Positions 38,457 through 47,013 of a stretch of DNA of 64,000 nt are shown here, piece after piece. Origin of the DNA: Arthrobacter sp. MYb23 (GTDB taxonomy: Bacteria; Actinomycetota; Actinomycetes; Actinomycetales; Micrococcaceae); contig NZ_PCPR01000006.1 of NCBI RefSeq assembly GCF_002979775.1, forward strand, positions 1 through 64,000, written 5' to 3'. A model generated the notes under the pieces. The model saw only the letters and a list, made by a program, of their open reading frames with translations. It did not search any database and had not been told where the DNA came from. A program made the translations under genes and the position numbers. Numbering within the stretch: the first letter of the stretch is position 1; every line of letters begins with the position of its first letter.

Positions 38457-40613
38457 AGGCCGGTTGTGTGACTGGCCGCCATGCACGAACGGTGATGATA
38501 CTCCCTGGTACTTCAGGAGCATCATCATCCCCTCGGCCGCGTGGTCCAGATTGTGGCAGTGGTCCATCCAGATACCGGGGTTGTCGGCGTGAAGCAGCAG
38601 TTCCCACACCTCGCCTGGCAGCACATCCACGGTGTCCAGGGTGAGCGGTGATCCGCTGGGGACTACGCCGTTCCGGCTCAGAACCTGCACATGGTGACCA
38701 TGCGGGTGCATCGGATGTGGCTCTGAGGTCCGGTTCACTACAGTTACCTTCACGGTGTCGCCCTCAGCCACCTCAATGGACGGAACCAGCGGATACGCTG
38801 CCCCGTTCACGGTGAAGGCATACCGGGGAACCCCGTCAACAAAACGGAACTGCCGGTCCAGCACCATCACCTCTTCCCGGGTGATCGGGCGGACAGGCTC
38901 TGAATCAGTACGTTCCTGGATCAGCGGGTTGCCAGGATCCAGCGCGTTGCCAGGATCCAGCGCGTTGCCAGGCACCAGCAGGTTGCCAGGGTCCACCGGC
39001 TCGGCACTTTCCAGGGGTTTGCCATACCCCAGGAGGTCGAGCACGGGTGCGGTGGTAAAAATACCTGCTGGCACCTTCTCCGGAGTCACATCATCAGGAT
39101 CTGCGGCCGCTGAACCAGGCGGAGCAATGATGACGACCGCCCCGGCCGCCGCGTCCGAACGCACGGTGACCGGCGAGGCGGGCATGGTGAAGGCAATGTC
39201 CACGCGCCCACCGGCGCCAAGACGGACCAGTTTGCCGGCGACTTCCTGGGGCTGATTCACCTCTGTCCCATCCACCGCCACGGCTTTGAAGGCCGTGCCC
39301 TGGATCAAGTACCGCTGCTGCACGGAATCGGTGTTGATGAGCCGCACCCGCACGGTGGAGCCCGGTGTGGCGGTGTGCACGCTGCCACGGTCTGAGGAGC
39401 CCAGCAACCCCAGACCGCTGAGGTCGTGCCCCGCCACCACAATGTCCGTATCAGCACGGGCAGAGGTGGGGTGGTGCACGACGAATGTGCCGTAGAGGCC
39501 CTTACGGACCCCCTCGGCCGAATCTTGGTGGGTGTGGTACCAGTAGGTGCCTGATTGGGCGGCTGTGAAGCGGTAGGTCATGGACTCTCCGGGCATCACG
39601 GCGTCCTGTGTAGCCCCGGCCACCCCGTCCATGGCGTTGGGGACGTCGTAACCGTGCCAGTGGAGTGTTACGCCCGCTGCCACGTCGCGGTTGTTGAGCA
39701 CCACCTCCATCACTTCGCCTACTTGGGCCTCCAAGGCAGGGCCGGGCAGGCTGCCGAAGGTCCAGGCATCCGTGGTCTGCCCGGATGGCAGCGTGACCTG
39801 TTCCATCCGCGCCGTCAGCTCGTAATGCCGGACCACAGCGTCGGGTGAGGCATCTCCGACGAGGCTGGTCACCGGCGTCGGATCCTTCACTGTGACGCCG
39901 GTACCGCCGTGATGACCGACGGCGGCAGCAATGGTGGCGCCGTCGGCCGAGCGGCTCCCAAGCCAGGCAAAGACCCCCGAGCCCAAAGCGGTACAGATCA
40001 TCAGACCGGCCACTGCAGCAGCAGCCGTCGGACGCCTGCCGACGCTAGCGGAGCCGCCGCGCGGTGTGGCAGGTCCGCGCGGTGTGACTTGTCCTAACCG
40101 TGGAAACAGCGCGAGCCTGGCGATCACCACAGATGCCGCCATCATGAACAGCAGCACAGCGAGGCTCCATGGAGAAGGGAATGGACCCAGGATGAACGTC
40201 AGCGCCAGTGACGCAATGGCTGACGCGGCAGCCGTCACCATGGCCAGGACAGCCCACTCGCGGGATGGTCCGGAACGCCCTGGACCGTTGGGGACGGGTT
40301 TGGAGCCGGTGTTCCGCCTCCTCAGCAAGAACGGAACACCGGCCGTCGCGGCCCAAGCCGCGGGGATGGCGGTCAGAGGCACGTTGATGGTTGTGCGTTC
40401 GCTGGCAAACCACCAACTGCCCGCCACCAAAGCGGGAAGCAATGCGTACCGTCCCACTGTCACTGCGACGGCTGTAACCAATAACAGCAAGGCCACGTCA
40501 ATCCGGCGGGACCTGTCCCTCAAAGACGCGGTCATCCATGCGGCGCTGATCCACGCGCCGGCCGAGAGGACGGACAGCAGCAGATCGACCGCCAGCAGCT
40601 GCGAGGTGTTCAC
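38451..40613 (-). CDS. Membrane-anchored multicopper oxidase
   Basis: A 720-residue protein. The first roughly 225 residues contain about five hydrophobic segments, followed by cupredoxin domains outside the membrane. Copper ligands are intact: TLHWHGYDV, YWYHTHQDS, HPMHPHGHHVQV and the type 1/3 signature WMDHCHNLDHAAEGMM with Met as axial ligand. A linker carries PGN-type hexapeptide repeats encoded by four 18-bp DNA repeats (38928-38999). GTG 40613 is the inferred start. It forms a probable operon with the small membrane gene upstream. The substrate is unknown; copper detoxification or nitrite-reductase-like roles are possible. Confidence 0.88.
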   Translation of the reverse strand: MNTSQLLAVDLLLSVLSAGAWISAAWMTASLRDRSRRIDVALLLLVTAVAVTVGRYALLPALVAGSWWFASERTTINVPLTAIPAAWAATAGVPFLLRRRNTGSKPVPNGPGRSGPSREWAVLAMVTAAASAIASLALTFILGPFPSPWSLAVLLFMMAASVVIARLALFPRLGQVTPRGPATPRGGSASVGRRPTAAAAVAGLMICTALGSGVFAWLGSRSADGATIAAAVGHHGGTGVTVKDPTPVTSLVGDASPDAVVRHYELTARMEQVTLPSGQTTDAWTFGSLPGPALEAQVGEVMEVVLNNRDVAAGVTLHWHGYDVPNAMDGVAGATQDAVMPGESMTYRFTAAQSGTYWYHTHQDSAEGVRKGLYGTFVVHHPTSARADTDIVVAGHDLSGLGLLGSSDRGSVHTATPGSTVRVRLINTDSVQQRYLIQGTAFKAVAVDGTEVNQPQEVAGKLVRLGAGGRVDIAFTMPASPVTVRSDAAAGAVVIIAPPGSAAADPDDVTPEKVPAGIFTTAPVLDLLGYGKPLESAEPVDPGNLLVPGNALDPGNALDPGNPLIQERTDSEPVRPITREEVMVLDRQFRFVDGVPRYAFTVNGAAYPLVPSIEVAEGDTVKVTVVNRTSEPHPMHPHGHHVQVLSRNGVVPSGSPLTLDTVDVLPGEVWELLLHADNPGIWMDHCHNLDHAAEGMMMLLKYQGVSSPFVHGGQSHNRPE
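38928..38999. repeat. 18-bp coding tandem repeat, four copies
   Basis: GTTGCCAGGATCCAGCGC-like units at 38928, 38946, 38964 and 38982. They encode a PGN-containing hexapeptide on the minus strand, inside the multicopper oxidase linker. An in-frame array like this can change length without breaking the gene. Confidence 0.85.
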
Positions 40614-40625
40614 AGCTGCAGGTGC

Positions 40626-41099
40626 TCAGGCGGTGCTGGGCGACGTGGAAGCATCCGAAGAGGCAGCCTTGGGAGGCAGCGGCTGGGGGTTGAGGGCGGC
40701 CACTCTGGCGCGCTTGAACAACCAATAGGACATGAAAATCATCATCGCGCCAACGATCGGGTGGATGGCGACCACCCAGGAGCCCGCCGGAGTGATGAAC
40801 TCCGGTGAGGAACCGGTCAACATGCCGCCGATGATGAAGATGAACAGCTGAAGCCAGGTCAGTAGGAAAATGCCTGCGGCCAACCAGATGGTGCGGGATC
40901 CAACCTTGGCAATGGCCGCCACGATCGCGGCCAGCAACGCTGCGTACCGCAGCACATATTGGCCGTTGATGGCATGGTAGACGCCCGCTTCACGCTGGGC
41001 TTCGATGGTGTTTTGGAAGTGGAAGTATCCGGCGAAAAACAGCTGTGCGAGTGCTGACAACAGGACTATCGCGGAAAGGACCAGGAGGGCTTTGCGCAT
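40626..41099 (-). CDS. Small four-TM membrane protein (DUF6220-like)
   Basis: A 157-residue membrane protein with about four hydrophobic segments (LLVLSAIVLLSALAQLFFAGY, YAALLAAIVAAIAKV, IWLAAGIFLLTWLQLFIFIIGG and a final segment) and conserved His residues in FHFQN, YHAINGQ and AIHPIVGAMM that could bind haem or metal. It resembles DUF6220 proteins. AGAGGA precedes ATG 41099. The stop lies 12 bp before the multicopper oxidase start, implying co-expression and perhaps electron or copper handling for it. Confidence 0.72.
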   Translation of the reverse strand: MRKALLVLSAIVLLSALAQLFFAGYFHFQNTIEAQREAGVYHAINGQYVLRYAALLAAIVAAIAKVGSRTIWLAAGIFLLTWLQLFIFIIGGMLTGSSPEFITPAGSWVVAIHPIVGAMMIFMSYWLFKRARVAALNPQPLPPKAASSDASTSPSTA

Positions 41100-41307
41100 G
41101 GGGAATCCTCTGGTAATCAATTCACAGATTCTTCAAGGCCTTCAAACCGCCGGCTCCCTGGCTGCGGGCTTCCCCCACTGCCGACGGCTGGCCGCCAGGC
41201 TGCCTGGACCAGGGGCAACCATTAAGGGCGGAGAGCTTCACTAGGAATCGTAAAGTTGCTGGAGTTCAATAGCAAGAGTCCTGAGGAAGATAGTTCCGGC
41301 GGGCTTG

Positions 41308-42966
41308 CTACTGCTCCTGCCCAACGTCCTTGCCTATGTCTTTGGCGTCCATGATTCGGTAGGCGTAGCCCTGTTCAGCCAGGAATCTTTGGCGTTTCGC
41401 CGCGAAATCCTGGTCCAGCGTGTCCCGAGCCACCAGAGAGTAGAACCGGGCTGCGCGGCCGTCCTTCTTGGGTCGCAGGAGGCGTCCCAACCGCTGGGCT
41501 TCTTCCTGCCGTGAGCCAAAGGAACCTGAGACCTGGATGGCGACGGACGCTTCAGGGAGGTCGATGGAGAAGTTGGCCACTTTGGACACCACCAAGGTGG
41601 TAATTTCACCTTTGCGGAACGCGTCGAAGAGTTTCTGCCGTGCCTTGACGCTGGTTTCGCCTTTGATGAGGGGAGCGTCCAGGCGTTCGGCGATCTCATC
41701 CAGTTGATCGATGTATTGGCCGATGACCAGGAGCTGCTCACCTTTGTGGACTGCTACGAGCTCTTCAACCAGGTTGGTCTTGGTCTCCGACGTGGCGCAG
41801 AGCCGGTACTTGTCGGCGTCTTCGGCCATGGCGTAGGCCACGCGCTCGTCCCTGGGGAGGTCAACACGGACCTCAACACAGTCGGCAGGGGCAATGTAAC
41901 CCTGTGCCTCAATGTCCTTCCAGGGGGCGTCGTACCGTTTTGGTCCGATCAGGCTGAACACTTCGCCTTCACGTCCGTCCTCCCGCACCAGCGTTGCCGT
42001 GAGGCCAAGCCGACGCCGGGCCTGCAGATCCGCCGTCATGCGGAAGATCGGGGCGGGCAGCAAATGGACTTCGTCATAGATGATCAAGCCCCAGTCGTGG
42101 CCGTCCACAAGTTCCAGGTGCGGGTAGAGGCCGCCGCGCTTGGTGGTGAGGACCTGATAGGTGGCAATAGTGACAGGCCGGACTTCTTTGACGGCACCGG
42201 AGTATTCGCCAATCTCGTCTTCGGTCAGCGAGGTCCGCTTGAGCAGTTCATCCTTCCACTGCCGGGCAGAGACGGTGTTGGTGACCAGGATGAGCGTGGT
42301 GGTGGAGGACGTGGCCATCGCTGCCGCGCCTACCAGCGTCTTTCCCGCACCGCAGGGAAGCACGACGACGCCGCTGCCGCCGGCCCAGAAGTTCTCCGTG
42401 GCCAGCTTTTGGTACGGACGCAGCTGCCAGCCGCTTTCGTTCAACATGATGAGGTGTGGTTGCCCGTTCACGTAGCCGGCCAGGTCCTCCGCGGGCCATC
42501 CCAGTTTGAGGAGCAACTGCTTCAACTGTCCGCGCTGGGAGGAGTGCACCACCACGGTTTCGCCGTCGATCCGCGGCCCCAGCAGGGGAGCGATCTTCTT
42601 GGCGCGTATGACTTCCTCCAAAACGGGGTAGTCATCGGTCCGCATCACCAGTCCGTGCTGGGGGTCCTTCTCAAGCCTCAACCGGCCGTAGCGGGACATG
42701 GTCTCTTCAACATCGATCAGCAGGGCGTGGGGGACGGGGAAGCGGGAGTACTTCAGGAGGGTATCGAGCACCTGCTCCGCATCCAGCCCTGCAGCCCGGG
42801 CATTCCACAGACCCAGGGGCGTCAGCCTGTAGCTGTGCATATGTTCGGGGGCGCGCTCCAGTTCGGCGAAGGCGGCGATTGCGTGCCGGGCCTCGGTGGC
42901 CAGTTCATGGTCCACTTCCAGGAGGATGGTCTTGTCACTTTGTACGATCAGCGGACCGTCGGTCAC
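41308..42966 (-). CDS. XPB-type DNA repair helicase
   Basis: A superfamily 2 helicase of about 552 residues related to eukaryotic and archaeal XPB. Walker A is LPCGAGKTLVGAAAM, the DEVH box is IIYDEVHLLPAP, and motif VI has SGSFGSRQEEAQRLGRLLRPK. The N-terminal damage-recognition-like region starts VTDGPLIVQSDKTILLEVDHE. GTG 42966 has AAAGGA upstream; a longer frame to 43119 overlaps the preceding gene and was rejected. It lies 13 bp after its partner gene. It probably unwinds DNA during repair. Confidence 0.92.
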   Translation of the reverse strand: MTDGPLIVQSDKTILLEVDHELATEARHAIAAFAELERAPEHMHSYRLTPLGLWNARAAGLDAEQVLDTLLKYSRFPVPHALLIDVEETMSRYGRLRLEKDPQHGLVMRTDDYPVLEEVIRAKKIAPLLGPRIDGETVVVHSSQRGQLKQLLLKLGWPAEDLAGYVNGQPHLIMLNESGWQLRPYQKLATENFWAGGSGVVVLPCGAGKTLVGAAAMATSSTTTLILVTNTVSARQWKDELLKRTSLTEDEIGEYSGAVKEVRPVTIATYQVLTTKRGGLYPHLELVDGHDWGLIIYDEVHLLPAPIFRMTADLQARRRLGLTATLVREDGREGEVFSLIGPKRYDAPWKDIEAQGYIAPADCVEVRVDLPRDERVAYAMAEDADKYRLCATSETKTNLVEELVAVHKGEQLLVIGQYIDQLDEIAERLDAPLIKGETSVKARQKLFDAFRKGEITTLVVSKVANFSIDLPEASVAIQVSGSFGSRQEEAQRLGRLLRPKKDGRAARFYSLVARDTLDQDFAAKRQRFLAEQGYAYRIMDAKDIGKDVGQEQ

Positions 42967-42979
42967 TGTTGAGTCCTTT

Positions 42980-45445
42980 TCACGAGCGCAGCTCTCCTGC
43001 GGGTTCCACATCAATGATCCGGTGGATGGATAGCACCCGTTCGGTGTCCTTGGCAGGATCGAACACCCTGACGCGCCCACCGGAGACGGATACAGGAACA
43101 ACGGTTTCAGTGTTGGCATTCCCCAGGCTGTCCACCACGTTCATGGTGACCGCTTGTTTGAGCCGGATGGCCGTTTGCAGGGTCTCCAAGCCGAGCTGGG
43201 TTGACGCCTCGCCGGTAGTCTCCGCCGGGACCGCACGGTGTTGCCGCAGGACAGAAAGCTGTGCCTCGACGTCGTCCTCCGGCGGAGCCGTTCGGGGCGC
43301 GGTGTAAACCGGGCGGGCGCTCCCGGGCAGAGCCGTGGTTCGTTTGAAACGCACGACGGCGGTTTCGGCCTCCTGCACGGCAGGCGAGAGTCCCAGCTCG
43401 CGAAGGACACGTGCAGTTTCGCGCGGGCTGGCAGAGGAGGTCAGGACAGTGGGTGCAATGCGGACCAAGCTCAAAGCCGATGTCCGGGCTTCGCGTAGAA
43501 GATCGGTAATGGCCGTTTCATCGTCGCTCTGGATGAAGCTGGCACTCGTGCCGATCCGAAGGCGGCCGTGCCGGGAAGCTGTGTCCTGGACGAGGTACTC
43601 CAAAGGTTGGGGCACGTCCGTGGCCGAATGCTCACGGAGGAACGCCAACAGCGATTCCGCATCCTGTCCGGCGTCGAGCGCCCTCCGGATGGAGGTGGCC
43701 GAGAACCGGTAGATCGACGCCGGCCCCTGGCCTTCGGCGTCGGCCATCAACACCAGCGTTTCGCTCAGTTCGGGGGCGAGGTATCCGGGGGCCACAGCCG
43801 TGAGATCGGCCTGGAGAAGGATGTGGTTCACGGCAGCCGGCAAATGCTCACCAAGGATGGTCATGGCCTTTTCCGGCTGGCCATCAGCCATGGCAGAACC
43901 GAGCTGCGTCAACGCTCCGGATCCCATCAGGCCCAGGAGCGTGGCTTCTTCAAGGATGCCGCGGACCAGGGAACTGAACCGGCGGGACATCCGCGGCTGG
44001 GCCCACTCGGCCCGCTGCAGCACAGCTCTTGCATCCAGGACGGGCGCTTTGCCATCAGGGGCTGCAGCCTCCGCCGTGAGCTCATTCAAAATTTCCAGGA
44101 CCCGACGGCGGACCACCGGGGCGTCGGGCCGTTGCGCTTCTGCGGACAGAGCGTTGATTGTGGTGCCGGCTGCCCCTTGGTGCGCGGCCGACGACGACGG
44201 GCCGGTGAGGGGCTGCCCCACCAGGGAAGGGGCCCGCTCGCTGGCCAGCCAGGCATTGACCAACCATAGCCACTGTTCCTGGCGGGGCAGGTTGAGCCAT
44301 TCGAGGGAGGGCGGTTGTACCCACGTGGAGCTGTCCACATCCAAACGGAGCAGCCCGGCCATGGCGCACAATTCCAGGAGGACGGCCGTCTCATGGACGC
44401 CCAAACGGATGGATTCCGCTAAACGCCGCAGCTCGCGCACACCCACACCGCCGCTCCGGAGCGTAGCCAGGGGTTGTTCCCGGACGGCAAACAACAGCTC
44501 GGCAGTCAGCCGCAGGATTTCGGCGATGGCCCCCATGGCCGCATTGCGTCGCAACGCCGCACTCGTATGGCCGAGTTCCGGAACGGGCGGGGTCAGCATG
44601 AAGTCATCCACGATCGCACCCCCGCGCAAGGCAAGACCCACACTGTGGGGCAGCTCCACATGGCCGGCGTCCAGGGGCACCAGCAAACCGCGGGCCAACA
44701 GCCAATCGATAGGGCCGACGTCGTGACTTTCGTGGGTGACCGAAGCGCGGCGCTGTGCTTGAGGTACTGCGCCCATGGCCCAGCTGCCGAACTTGTCCAA
44801 CAAGCCCACCGTCCGGTCCGGGGCAGTGGCGAGGATGGCGCGCAGACCATCAGGGGTAGAGGTCCACCGTTGAAGGGCGAGGGCTGCATCCATCGGTGTA
44901 CTGGCGGGGTGGATGCCCTCGCCGCTTTGATGAAGCTCGGCCACTAACTGCACTACCCGCTGGGCAAACGCCGGCTGAAGCCGCACAAGTTCGGTGTAGC
45001 TCCGGCCCAGACCCGCCGGGTAGATTCCGATCACGTCCTTGAGGCTGCCCACCGGAAGGTAAAAGCGCTGACGGGACGAGGTCACCGGCGATCCCGCGGG
45101 CGGATCTGCCCTATGGACCAGCGCCAACTCCTGCAGCTTTGCGAGGATGGGATCCAGTGCCGAAAGAGTGGAACCGGCAATGACCTTCTTCAGCCCGGCC
45201 GCCGAAATACTGTGGCCGGTATCGGCATTGGTGCACAGGTGAAGTGTTTCCAGTACCTGCATCTCAGGCTTGTTCAACCGTTCCAAGGCCCGCTGGACGC
45301 TGACCCGGGCGCTGGCCCTCGCAGCCAGGGCTGCGAAGTCGGGAGCCATGGGGGAGATGAGGTCCGGCCGCGCGGCAAACAAGGCCCGCAGCGAATCGTC
45401 GCTGCGCGCTTCAAGTTCCTTGCTGAGCGCGCGTATAAGGGACAT
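42980..45445 (-). CDS. Helicase-associated XPB partner protein
   Basis: An 821-residue protein usually encoded beside bacterial XPB in actinobacteria. It belongs to the helicase C-terminal-3 / XPB-Ssl2-like family and lacks Walker motifs. The N-terminal part resembles winged-helix repeats (RALERLNKPEMQVLETLHLC), and the C-terminal LEYLVQDTASRHGRLRIGTSASFIQSDDE block is the family core. ATG 45445 gives MSLIRALSKELEARS. It is co-transcribed with XPB. Its biochemical role is not established; a nuclease or loader role is only inference. Confidence 0.85.
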   Translation of the reverse strand: MSLIRALSKELEARSDDSLRALFAARPDLISPMAPDFAALAARASARVSVQRALERLNKPEMQVLETLHLCTNADTGHSISAAGLKKVIAGSTLSALDPILAKLQELALVHRADPPAGSPVTSSRQRFYLPVGSLKDVIGIYPAGLGRSYTELVRLQPAFAQRVVQLVAELHQSGEGIHPASTPMDAALALQRWTSTPDGLRAILATAPDRTVGLLDKFGSWAMGAVPQAQRRASVTHESHDVGPIDWLLARGLLVPLDAGHVELPHSVGLALRGGAIVDDFMLTPPVPELGHTSAALRRNAAMGAIAEILRLTAELLFAVREQPLATLRSGGVGVRELRRLAESIRLGVHETAVLLELCAMAGLLRLDVDSSTWVQPPSLEWLNLPRQEQWLWLVNAWLASERAPSLVGQPLTGPSSSAAHQGAAGTTINALSAEAQRPDAPVVRRRVLEILNELTAEAAAPDGKAPVLDARAVLQRAEWAQPRMSRRFSSLVRGILEEATLLGLMGSGALTQLGSAMADGQPEKAMTILGEHLPAAVNHILLQADLTAVAPGYLAPELSETLVLMADAEGQGPASIYRFSATSIRRALDAGQDAESLLAFLREHSATDVPQPLEYLVQDTASRHGRLRIGTSASFIQSDDETAITDLLREARTSALSLVRIAPTVLTSSASPRETARVLRELGLSPAVQEAETAVVRFKRTTALPGSARPVYTAPRTAPPEDDVEAQLSVLRQHRAVPAETTGEASTQLGLETLQTAIRLKQAVTMNVVDSLGNANTETVVPVSVSGGRVRVFDPAKDTERVLSIHRIIDVEPAGELRS

Positions 45446-45498
45446 CAATCCAACGTTACCGCCCCGGGGCCGCTGGTGCCCGCCGGTGGAGCCGGAGG

Positions 45499-45714
45499 TT
45501 ACTGCCGGCGGCGCTGGCGAACAGCGTCAAGGACCAGAATGATGGCCAGCATGAAGGCCACCGGCAGTCCGTAAAGGGCCGTCCAGGTCACCCATACCGG
45601 CGCCACGCCCTCATTCAAAGCCACAGCCATGACCGTGCCAACGGCTGCCAGGGAGATGACGGCAATGACGGCGGCGATGATCATGAGGGGGCGGCGGTAA
45701 CCCGGGGAAGTCAT
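45499..45714 (-). CDS. Small two-TM membrane protein
   Basis: A 71-residue protein with two hydrophobic segments (LMIIAAVIAVISLAAVGTVMAVAL and TWTALYGLPVAFMLAIILVLDAV) and a basic C-terminus (RQRRRQ). ATG 45714 is preferred; an in-frame GTG lies six bases upstream. It is on the same strand as the XPB pair, 54 bp upstream of it. Such small proteins are commonly annotated as hypothetical membrane proteins. No function is proposed. Confidence 0.7.
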   Translation of the reverse strand: MTSPGYRRPLMIIAAVIAVISLAAVGTVMAVALNEGVAPVWVTWTALYGLPVAFMLAIILVLDAVRQRRRQ

Positions 45715-45972
45715 GGACACAACGCTAGCAGCAGCCCGTGGGAGGACTCATGCCCGCACCATTGCTGCCGCTCTTGTCTTGTTCGGGCATGGCGTGTGTC
45801 TTGTTCGGGTGCTGCGTGATCGCGGCAAAGCGGGAATAGGGGGTCCGGCAGGATAACCTTGAAGGAACAGACCAACACGGACCGGGCTGTCACCCTCGAT
45901 CCCGCAGATCCCTGCGGATGCGGTGATGGGCCCGACGTGTCTCCCACAGCAAGAACGAAGAAGGTTGATTAC

Positions 45973-46356
45973 GTGCCTACCGGCAAGGTCAAGTGGTATG
46001 ACAAGGAAAAAGGCTTCGGCTTCCTCGCAGCTGAAGACGGCCAGGAAGTTTTCCTGCCCAAAACATCCCTGCCCGCGGGCATAACAGAACTCAAAGCCGG
46101 AACCCGGGTTGAGTTCGGTGTGGCTGACGGCCGCCGTGGAGCACAGGCACTGGGACTTCGTGTCCTGGAGAAGACGCCCTCCATTGCCAAGGCCAAGCGC
46201 ATGAACGCCAAGGACCTCGCACCCATGGTGCAGGACCTGGTCACGGTGTTGGACAACCTCTCCGGCTCCTTGTCTTCAGGCAAGTACCCCGACGGCAACA
46301 AGGCCAAGGCCATCAGCCTGGCATTGCGCAAGGTTGCCGACGAGCTGGAAGCTTAG
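45973..46356 (+). CDS. Cold-shock domain protein with C-terminal extension
   Basis: A 127-residue protein. Residues 1-65 are a cold-shock domain (VPTGKVKWYDKEKGFGFLAAEDGQEVFLPKTSL). RNP1 is intact, but RNP2 is altered (VFLPKTSL in place of VFVHFSAI), so nucleic-acid binding may differ. The C-terminal half is a conserved helical region (MNAKDLAPMVQDLVTVLDNL, then KAKAISLALRKVADELE). A GTG start with AGAAGG upstream is chosen; a longer frame from TTG 45859 is possible. DUF3027 starts 8 bp later, and this pairing recurs in actinobacteria as I recall. Confidence 0.85.
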   Translation: MPTGKVKWYDKEKGFGFLAAEDGQEVFLPKTSLPAGITELKAGTRVEFGVADGRRGAQALGLRVLEKTPSIAKAKRMNAKDLAPMVQDLVTVLDNLSGSLSSGKYPDGNKAKAISLALRKVADELEA

Positions 46357-46364
46357 GACCGGCC

Positions 46365-46970
46365 ATGACATCGGAATCCGCACAGGACACCAAGGCCGGC
46401 CCTGAGGCTGCCCAGGCTCCTGGAAACGGGGACGCCCCCGCGCGGAAGTCCGGCGCGGTCAAATCCCGCACCGGTTTACCCGTGTGGCGCACCGGCAAAC
46501 CGGATGCGTTCCTGGCCGCCGCCGTCGATGCTGCCCGTGTTGCAGTTGAAGGCATCGCCAACCCGGGTGAAGTCGGGGCGCACCTTGGCGCCAAGTCGGA
46601 GGGCGACCGTGTGGTGACCCACCTGTTCGAGTCCCGGCTCGCCGGCTACGGCGGCTGGCAGTGGTACGCAGTGGTGACCCGCAACTCGCGCTCGAAGATC
46701 GTGACGGTGAGCGAGCTCGGTTTGCTGCCGTCGGAGGATTCCATCCTGGCTCCGGAGTGGGTGCCGTGGGCCAAGCGCGTCCGTCCCGAGGATGAGACGC
46801 CGCTGGTGGAAGAGACCGTTGAGGACGTCACGGAAGAGTCCGTGCAGGCCGCTGAAGATGAAGCCACCGAATCCGCCGACGCGGCTGCGGATACCGACGA
46901 AGACGACGCTGACGCAGCCGAAAACTTCGACGGGGACGAAGCTGATGACGACGAAACCGGGGCTGAATAG
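46365..46970 (+). CDS. DUF3027 family protein
   Basis: A 201-residue protein of an actinobacterial family. The conserved core is residues about 45-145 (AAVDAARVAVEGIANPGEVGAHLG, then VTHLFESRLAGYGGWQWYAVVTRNSRSK, then LLPSEDSILAPEWVPWAKRVRP). The C-terminal 55 residues are almost all acidic, a likely disordered tail. It probably shares an mRNA with the cold-shock domain gene. Function is unknown; pairing with a nucleic-acid binding protein suggests an RNA-related role, which is inference. Confidence 0.87.
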   Translation: MTSESAQDTKAGPEAAQAPGNGDAPARKSGAVKSRTGLPVWRTGKPDAFLAAAVDAARVAVEGIANPGEVGAHLGAKSEGDRVVTHLFESRLAGYGGWQWYAVVTRNSRSKIVTVSELGLLPSEDSILAPEWVPWAKRVRPEDETPLVEETVEDVTEESVQAAEDEATESADAAADTDEDDADAAENFDGDEADDDETGAE

Positions 46971-47013
46971 GCATTGCGGAAACCCGGGGTGACCACAGTG
47001 AAGGCGGACGCTG

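Noticed and set aside
41704..42972. A 422-codon plus-strand frame opposite the XPB helicase gene
   Set aside because: It is a shadow of the helicase frame with no ribosome binding site and no family resemblance.
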